DNA of 64,000 nt from Paraglomus occultum (lineage: Eukaryota; Glomeromycota; Glomeromycetes; Paraglomerales; Paraglomeraceae): positions 1 to 64,000 of the forward strand of contig CAJVPJ010000022.1 in NCBI GenBank assembly GCA_910592205.1, in the 5' to 3' direction. Below are positions 57,836 through 64,000 of the stretch, in pieces. Below the pieces are notes generated by a model. It did not search any database. It saw nothing but the letters and a program-made list of their open reading frames with translations, and was not told the DNA's origin. The translations under genes were made by a program, and so were the position numbers. Numbering within the stretch: position 1 is the stretch's first letter; each line of letters opens with the position of its first letter.

Positions 57836-58839
57836 GCCGTGACGACAGAAACAGAAGAGCAGTAGTAATGTTAGAATGCTGTTTTGTACTATCGAATAAG
57901 TAATAACAGCTAATGTACGCTTGTAATAATTTCCTTTTACATTCCGATTTCGGGATGGGACAAATTAAAGTTGTAATTAATGCACTTTTTGGGTTGATAA
58001 TAGTAAAGCAAATCCTGCATATTGGGAGTTGTTAGAGATCAACCTAATTCAGAAACAAATTGTTGGATGGGGTCTAAAAGTTTTTGGGTATATTTTATCT
58101 TCTATTCTTGGGTTGGTATGATAAAATATAATTTGTTGGATGATTGAGGAATAGTCTATCCAGTAGTTGCCTACTGGTCCATATTGATAGTAACGGTAAA
58201 ATGGTATAGGAAGAGAAGAAGATCAGAAAACTCTAACAACATCGACAGCCACTGTAAACATTTAAAAAGTGAACTTTTCTATACGTCGTATGATGCTTTC
58301 GCGATTATTCGAAACCTTGGATTAGTCTCCGGATACGTAAGGGAATATTTCTACACCAAGTTACATACAATAGTCTTTTGCCAATTGCGAGATTCGATGG
58401 TCAAAGATCGAAATCTACCCTGCGATTTGTCTGTCAGCTAAGCATATCATTTATCATTAAGCTAACGTTGAAGATTCAGAAACGGAATCTCACCGATGAA
58501 TTCGAGAGGTTAGCTAGCGAAACAGGCATTTTTATCATTCCATTAATTAACTATCTAACTATAAACCTAAATAGACGTTGGCATCTACAAAAAAAAACGA
58601 AGAACGCAAGTGTTTGGGACCTTACAGCCCAAGTTACTGATTGTAGCAGTTTTACTCGCTAGCCGCCACGTTTCACCAAGCGTCAACTATGTAACTGACT
58701 ATATATACAGGATAACACATGATTATGATGCTGCTAGACATTATAGTTCATATTGACGACTAAGCAGCACTGTTCAATGTTGGAAAAGGTTTTCGTGCAC
58801 TTATCATTATACCTGGTAGTGTCATATCAGGGGGAAAGG
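57836..58839. other. Unrecognised frames between HIG1 and the Sel1 relic
   Basis: Two overlapping plus-strand frames, 58184-58441 and 58378-58662, are longer than chance alone usually gives here (85 and 94 codons). They cannot be joined convincingly and match no family I recognise. They could be part of a decayed or short-exon gene. Confidence 0.3.
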
Positions 58840-59870
58840 GTATGAGTTTGAGTTATATCAAAAAGCAGCTGAACAAGGAAATATTCAAGTTGGAACTGAG
58901 TAGGAAAAAAAGCAATTGAATGATATAAAGAGGCAGCCCACAAAGGACATGCTGGTGCTCAATATAATTTTTCTAGATGTTATGAAAAAGAATGTGGAAA
59001 TTGAAAAAGATGAACAGAAAGCAGTTGGATGGTACAAAAAAACAACTGAAGGAGATACCAGTGCACAATATAATCTTGCTTGTTTACATTACAATGGAAT
59101 TAGGTTAGAAAAGATAAAACAAAAGCTACTGAATGGTATAAAAAGCAAAATAAACAAACAACAGTTTTATGGTATTAAAAAAAGAAGATGCAGCTGCTCA
59201 ATATAATCTTGCTGTAAGTTACAAAAAAGGGACTGTAACTGGAATAGAAAAAGATGACTTTTTTTATTTACAAAATTTTATTATTTATCAACAAAAACAT
59301 ATTTATTTAGTAATCTCTGACACTATTAAAAACAAATTATAGAAAAACAGAACAAAAAACAAATTGAAAAAAGGTTACAGAAATTGAAGGTGAAAAAAAG
59401 CAGTTGAATGATATAAAAAAGCAACTGAACAGGAGATATCAGTGCACAATTTAATCTTGCCATATGTTGCAAAAGAAGAATTGGGATAGTAATAGACAAT
59501 ATAAATAATGAACAACAAGTCGTTACTGGTTTAAAAAAGCAGCTGAGCAAGGAAATTCTGTGAATACACAAGGTTTGAAGAGCATGTACATGAGGATTAA
59601 GATGAGAAGTATTTGAGCATGGGCTTTGGGGTTTGTCATGCTCAATATTAATATAATCTTGCTAGATAATACAAAATAAAAAAAAAGCAATTGGAACAGA
59701 AAAATATAAACAGAAAACAGTTGAATGGTATAAAAAAGCAGCTGAACAAGGAGATGTCAATGTATATGTACAGTATAAGTATGGAACTGGAGTAGAAAAA
59801 GAGCAGCAGAACAGCGAGATGTTGGTGCACAACTCATCTTACTTTTAACTTGTTAAAATGAAACTGGAGT
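58840..59870 (+). pseudogene. Decayed Sel1-repeat gene
   Basis: Many plus-strand fragments repeat the Sel1 pattern, A-x-x-WYKKAAEQG-x-x-x-AQYNLA-x-x-Y-x-x-G-x-G. Examples are YQKAAEQGNIQ (58860), VGWYKKTTEGDTSAQYNLAC (59020-59080), AAQYNLAVSYKKGT (59190-59230), KKQLNRRYQCTI-type remnants (59420), and WYKKAAEQGDVN (59725). Stops and frameshifts separate nearly every unit, so no protein is made. In related fungi Sel1 repeats often follow TKL kinase domains, but no kinase domain is visible upstream here. Sel1 proteins act as adaptor scaffolds. Confidence 0.75.
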
Positions 59871-60535
59871 AGTAGTAGTAAGGAAATATGAACAACAATA
59901 ATGGCATGTCAATGCACAACATTACAAGCTTTTTATACCATTCAACTGTCATTGTTCATATTTTGAAAATGTATCTGTAAAAGTTCCCATGTTGAGACTA
60001 AGATAGCAGTCATTGAACATTTCACAAAAATTTTAATTTTATTATTTATTAGAATAGCAATTTCATATAATAATAAGTGTTACATGAAATATTTATTGTT
60101 TTGATAATGACATGGAATTTCCCTTTGATAACAATGTGACAGTAACAATTGCAATGATAAATAAACATATTAATATGCATCTTGTTAAATTATTATATCA
60201 TAACAGAATGTGGACAAAATGTTTAGTTATAGAGTTATGCTTGTTCAAAGTTGGATGCTTTTTTATCTTTGTGAACAGATTTTTTAAAACTTACCTAATA
60301 AACTCAGAACAAACACATGGAAATTTGATTATGATGACAAATACATCAATGTCTTTAAAAACTTGGTAAGCAACACAACTACACAGACAGAGATTAAGAT
60401 AGCTATGAGACAACTACAACTTTACTATGTAAAAAATTCTGTAGTACTAGTACAGGCATGTGTAGGAAATTATTTCCTTTTTTATAAAGGAGGCAAAATG
60501 ATAAACATCAGATTTACGCGGTTGTCTCATAGATA
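59871..60535. other. AT-rich spacer left of the Tc1/mariner element
   Basis: Only short frames of 85 codons with no recognisable motif (60112-60369 and a second starting at 60363). No repeat was found apart from the element boundary at 60536. Confidence 0.4.
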
Positions 60536-60634
60536 CATTGTTAAGAAAAAAACGGTGGTGACAAAAAATTGTACATCTCAACGATTACAATGTAAATTAA
60601 ACAAATTTAGGTATGTTTGAAAGCTCATTAGGTA

Positions 60635-61100
60635 CACTCCCCTGACACGGGTCATGAGACTGCTCTAAATTACTAGTAAAACATATAAAAATTCCTTTTT
60701 TTGAAAATCTCTCTTGTCTGCAAACACTATGTAAGTGATAATAAATTTTATATGGCTTTGTAAATAATTAATTGTACTTTTGAAAAAAAATAATAACAGA
60801 AACTTTAATGATTATCATCATTAATCTCACATGTAACAGGTATTGGGTTAGAATATGAAAGAATATTTGGTATAGCATATATATATAATTATCATTTTAT
60901 TACACTATATCTAGCTACAACTTTATTATAATAATGTGTTAAATTTTACTATTATTTTTTTTTTCAAACAGCCCAGTCAATTAGTTTCAAAACTATATAA
61001 AAATTATTGCCGGTTACATAGTATTTGCAGACAAGAAATTTTTTCGAAAAAAGGGTTTTTTCATGTGTTTTACTAGTAAATTTTAGAGCAGTCTGGAGTG
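60635..61100. mobile_element. Nested foldback element with about 80-bp TIRs
   Basis: The left arm (about 60657-60738, agactgctctaaattactag...) and the right arm (about 61013-61094) are reverse complements over roughly 80 bp, ending in the shared block TTGTCTGCAAA-ACTATGTAA. Outer ends are CACTCC and GGAGTG. Removing 60635-61100 rejoins the host element so that it matches the 45-kb copy, which fixes the insertion boundaries. The left arm has 16 extra bases between CACTCC and the repeat. No coding capacity. Confidence 0.85.
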
Positions 61101-61127
61101 TGCATTATTTAATTGTAAAATTTTAGT

Positions 61128-61995
61128 ATGAAATTCTATTGCTGTTATGCAGCAAATAGCTTCACATCTGCTTTGCATGAAGGAGACCAAATTATTAACT
61201 ATCTCCTGAGGGATTGCATCCCATTACTCAACTGTATTTTGTGGCATTCGCTTTTCAACATTATTCTTCATAATTTGCCACATATTTTCAATTGGGTGAG
61301 GTCCGGACTGTTGGATAGCATGAACTGAATTTTCAGCGAGAAATTCCTTGGCAACACGTGACGTGTGCTTCGGATCATTACCCTGTTTCAACGTCAACTC
61401 TTCCCATACATTCTTTGAGCAGCAGTAAAAGTTGAGTTTGCAATATTCTCATAAAGGGACCATTCATTATATTTGTGAAACAAAACAAGGGAGTTTTCCT
61501 CATTAGAGAAATGCCACCCCACGCCATTACTTCTGGCGGAATTTGGGTAAAATTCGAATGGGCCTGTCACCAGCTTTATACCATCGACAAACCTTGTTTC
61601 GGAAGAGGTCAAAGACTGTCTCATCTGCCTGTGCTCAAGCCTTTCTCATCTCAATATGCCGTTCGGTGAGCATCGGCGTTGCTAATAGATTTTATACCTT
61701 TTTTTTCATGTAATCCCATAACGTAACACGCAAAATTGATATATTTTGCATATTTTCTACTTTTGCGGCAATTGGCGGGTTTGACAAAACATTATTATGG
61801 CGTATACTCTGTCCGATAACGCGAGATACGGTCTGTATAATCTTGGTTTTACGTCCGTTTCCTCGCTTGTGCTCAACTTCTCTTAGTTTTTTGAGACTAC
61901 GCTCAACAGCACGAAGGAAAATTGTGTATTTCTTTGGCTAAATTGGTACCGTTGAGCCAGTAATGTTTAATTGTTTGTCTTTGGGCTTCAACCAT
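61128..61995 (-). pseudogene. Tc1/mariner transposase, frameshifted
   Basis: The minus strand starts MVEAQRQTIKHYWLNGTNLA at 61995, shifts frame near 61920, then runs AVERSLKKLREVEHKRGNGR and KTKIIQTVSRVIGQSIRHNN, the paired DNA-binding region, to a stop near 61695. The catalytic part follows in pieces: MAWGGISLMRKTPLF, GNDPKHTSRVAKEFLAE, a degenerate PIENMWQIMKNNVEKRMPQN and WDAIPQEIVNNLVSFM. At least two frameshifts and several stops make it inactive. Confidence 0.8.
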
Positions 61996-62152
61996 CTTTA
62001 CGAAAGCATAAACAAAAGTTGCGCGTAAGAAAACATGTTAACTGGTGGAATTGATCGTATTTGTAGTACAATTATTATTAATAACGCGTATTTCTTTACG
62101 TATTACAAAAAAACAAGTCTTTTGTTGACCGCCGTTCTTTCTTAACACACTG

Positions 62153-64000
62153 TATCTCTGTTTGTGTAAATGTGTTGTTTACAAGACATTTATTGTGGCG
62201 GATTAAAACGACATCGGATTAAACCGACTTTTGGGGTCTTCTTGAGTCCACCCCTGAAGCTCAGAAACCCACATATACTCTTCTATTATCAAACAATACC
62301 CTAAATTCTAGCCCTTGAGCTCAGATCCTCCAGTTATGCGGTACTACTACCAAGACTTTGCTGATTACAATGGTAATTTAAAAAAGCTCTGAGAGAACCT
62401 GATGAACTCCATGGCAGAGCATAAAAGCACGCGAGTTAGTTAACGGTGCAAATCGTACAGAAAGCCACGCATCGGGAAAACCAATAACAGTTGTTGAGTG
62501 TAAATATTCGGAAATAAATGATAACAATTTATACCTCTCTGTTGTTCATAATACAAACCTTCGATGACAGGCTAAATAAATTAACACATTTTCTCCCGTT
62601 GCTCCTCTACTCCCCCGATAAACGTATGTCGCTTGCTTACCATGTGTTCAAGGTATTTTTTGTATTCGCCTTGTGCTTTCTCGAAATGTGCTTCACGGAT
62701 TTTCTCTTCCATATTGCATATAAAACTCGCCTTCTGTCATTACTTTTAGGTGTTTTGGTATAATTTAGAGAGTGAATAATATAAAGAGAGTCGCGATCTG
62801 GCCATTTTACTTGCACAAAAATGTAATACTTCTCCGTATTTGAAGCGACGAACAAACTATATTGCAATAAAGATGGAAAATTTTTATATGGAACAATGTT
62901 TCGAATTGTTTGCTGAATAATTGTCTAAAAAATGATTTATTTTTGCGAATGGGTTTAAATTTGTACGCTAGACGGTAACGATTTATTGAAAACTCAGCAT
63001 GCTCTTAACTGTGTTGAGATGTTGCCTAAGTTGATCTGCATATTTACCATTTCGTTTCGTTTAAGACCAACAGGTAGTGGTACGAACAAACTTTTAAGAA
63101 TGCTACAGTGAATGGCATCCGGAATAATTATACTTTACAATTTCGAAGACGGTCTTGAACCGGATTATGTGTGTTGCTGAAATTCTAAACTTATGTTGAC
63201 AATCGGTCCTCAACCGGGCAGCCAACTAGTCTTCGCCATTTATGAAACGCACCATTCGATATCAACTTGTCTAGAGTTTGATCAGTGTCAAACAACTACT
63301 TTGAAAGTAGACATCATTTCATGTTATTATTAGAGTCAAACTCACTGGCACGCTATGAATGTAAACGGTAGGTAACAAGGCCAAGATGGTTTTAGATGAT
63401 AATGACTAGAGCAATGCAGGAAACCAGTTGCAAGAACATTCGACATTAAAAAAGCCACTCGCAAATATTACTATACATACTTCTTATCTCCTATATTATT
63501 ACTTTAGTTAGCCATCGTCAGACTTTGGTGCAATTTTTGCAAACGAACACAATGTATTTGAGCGAACAATTTTATGTAGTTCTCTATCCTTATGAAACCA
63601 GTAATAGAGTTTAGCCTTTTAAGGGAAAGTTAATCAGGTTTCCAAATTTGAACGTAGATGATACATAGACACGAGAAATTAAAAGATGTGGAACAATTTG
63701 ATTGTTCTTCGTCTACTAAATCATTCTCTGGTCAAAATGCCCAATTACAGTGATATGTGTGTATAAACTGTCAGTGAACATTGTAAAACGTAATCTGCCT
63801 TTCGTCATTGTCGCGAAATCATGGTTCACGTGAAGTATTTGCATCACACGCGTGGAGATTGTGAGACAACGGGAATATAAATGCTGTTCTCACAGCATCG
63901 CTAATATCTCTTACTCTTCTCTCTGAATTTTGGTACAAGCCTCAAAAAAAAAAAAACTTTATACCTACTTGCTATTTTATGACCCACTTTAAAATTTGAC
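62153..64000. other. Right end of window, nothing recognised
   Basis: About 1.8 kb with two short opposing frames near 62518-62867 and no recognisable motif on either strand. No terminal repeats or RNA genes were seen. Confidence 0.4.

Larger units (their letters stand above)
60536..62152 (-). mobile_element. Full-length Tc1/mariner element with TIRs and TA target
   Basis: The left end reads CATTGTTAAGAAAAAAACGG and the right end, reverse-complemented, CAGTGTGTTAAGAAAGAACG. The similarity continues for about 35 bp (GGTGGTGACAAAA and GGCGGTCAACAAAA). Both ends are flanked by TA (60534-60535 and 62153-62154). The element is 1,617 bp, of which 466 bp is a nested insertion, leaving about 1,150 bp, normal for this superfamily. 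The transposase lies on the minus strand and is broken. Confidence 0.85.

Noticed and set aside
62637-62867. 76-codon minus-strand frame near the window end
   Set aside because: Overlaps an equally long plus-strand frame and neither shows a domain or splice partners.
1-64000. CRISPR arrays, operons, bacterial promoters or prophage
   Set aside because: All recognised genes are eukaryotic with introns; no spaced repeat array or bacterial signals were seen.

Overview
The window looks like a nuclear contig of an early-diverging fungus, most likely an arbuscular mycorrhizal fungus (Glomeromycotina) or a close Mucoromycota relative. The DNA is AT-rich. Genes carry many short introns (mostly about 50-100 nt) with GTATGT/GTAAGT-type donors. 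Four gene types point to this group: a tyrosine-kinase-like protein kinase with an N-terminal CxxC...CxxC motif, a BTB-BACK-TLDc protein, decayed Sel1 repeats, and relics of a DDE-transposase-like family with a DN-x-GGQNKNN motif. These assignments come from recognising protein families by eye; no database search was run.

Layout. 0-4.3 kb: no recognisable gene. 4.3-5.2 kb (+): proteasome activator PA28. 7.0-8.8 kb (+): intronless membrane CN-hydrolase resembling bacterial apolipoprotein N-acyltransferase (Lnt). 10.5-11.5 kb (-): translation initiation factor eIF4E in four exons. 14.3-14.9 kb (-): small secreted Cys-rich protein with an apparent one-base frameshift in its signal peptide. 15.7-17.4 kb: two short inverted-repeat elements and a Tc1-like relic. 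17.6-23.0 kb: PIG-X/PBN1 (+), chorismate mutase (-) and the Pol I/III subunit RPAC1 (+); the last two share a 132-bp divergent promoter. 23-29.9 kb: AT-rich, with transposase-like relics. 29.9-34.1 kb: BTB-BACK-TLDc protein (+) converging on an HTATSF1/Cus2 splicing factor (-). 38.9-41.4 kb (+): PSR/SCP-type FCP1-like phosphatase. 42.2-44.5 kb (-): mitochondrial PPR protein. 49.9-51.3 kb (-): TKL-type kinase. 52.3-56.7 kb (-): WDR48/UAF1-like WD40 protein in 14 exons. 57.5-57.8 kb (+): HIG1-domain (Rcf1-like) protein. 58.8-62.2 kb: Sel1-repeat relic and a full-length Tc1/mariner element carrying a nested foldback element. 62.2-64 kb: nothing recognised.

The genes are mostly unrelated housekeeping functions: proteasome, translation, transcription, splicing, GPI anchors, aromatic amino acids, mitochondria and deubiquitination. 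There is no operon or cluster logic. I did not find a convincing undescribed multi-gene system. The most interesting items are the Lnt-like enzyme with an intact catalytic triad, a 22-nt microexon that carries the regulatory Arg pair of chorismate mutase, and the nested transposon, whose empty site is visible in a second copy 15 kb away.
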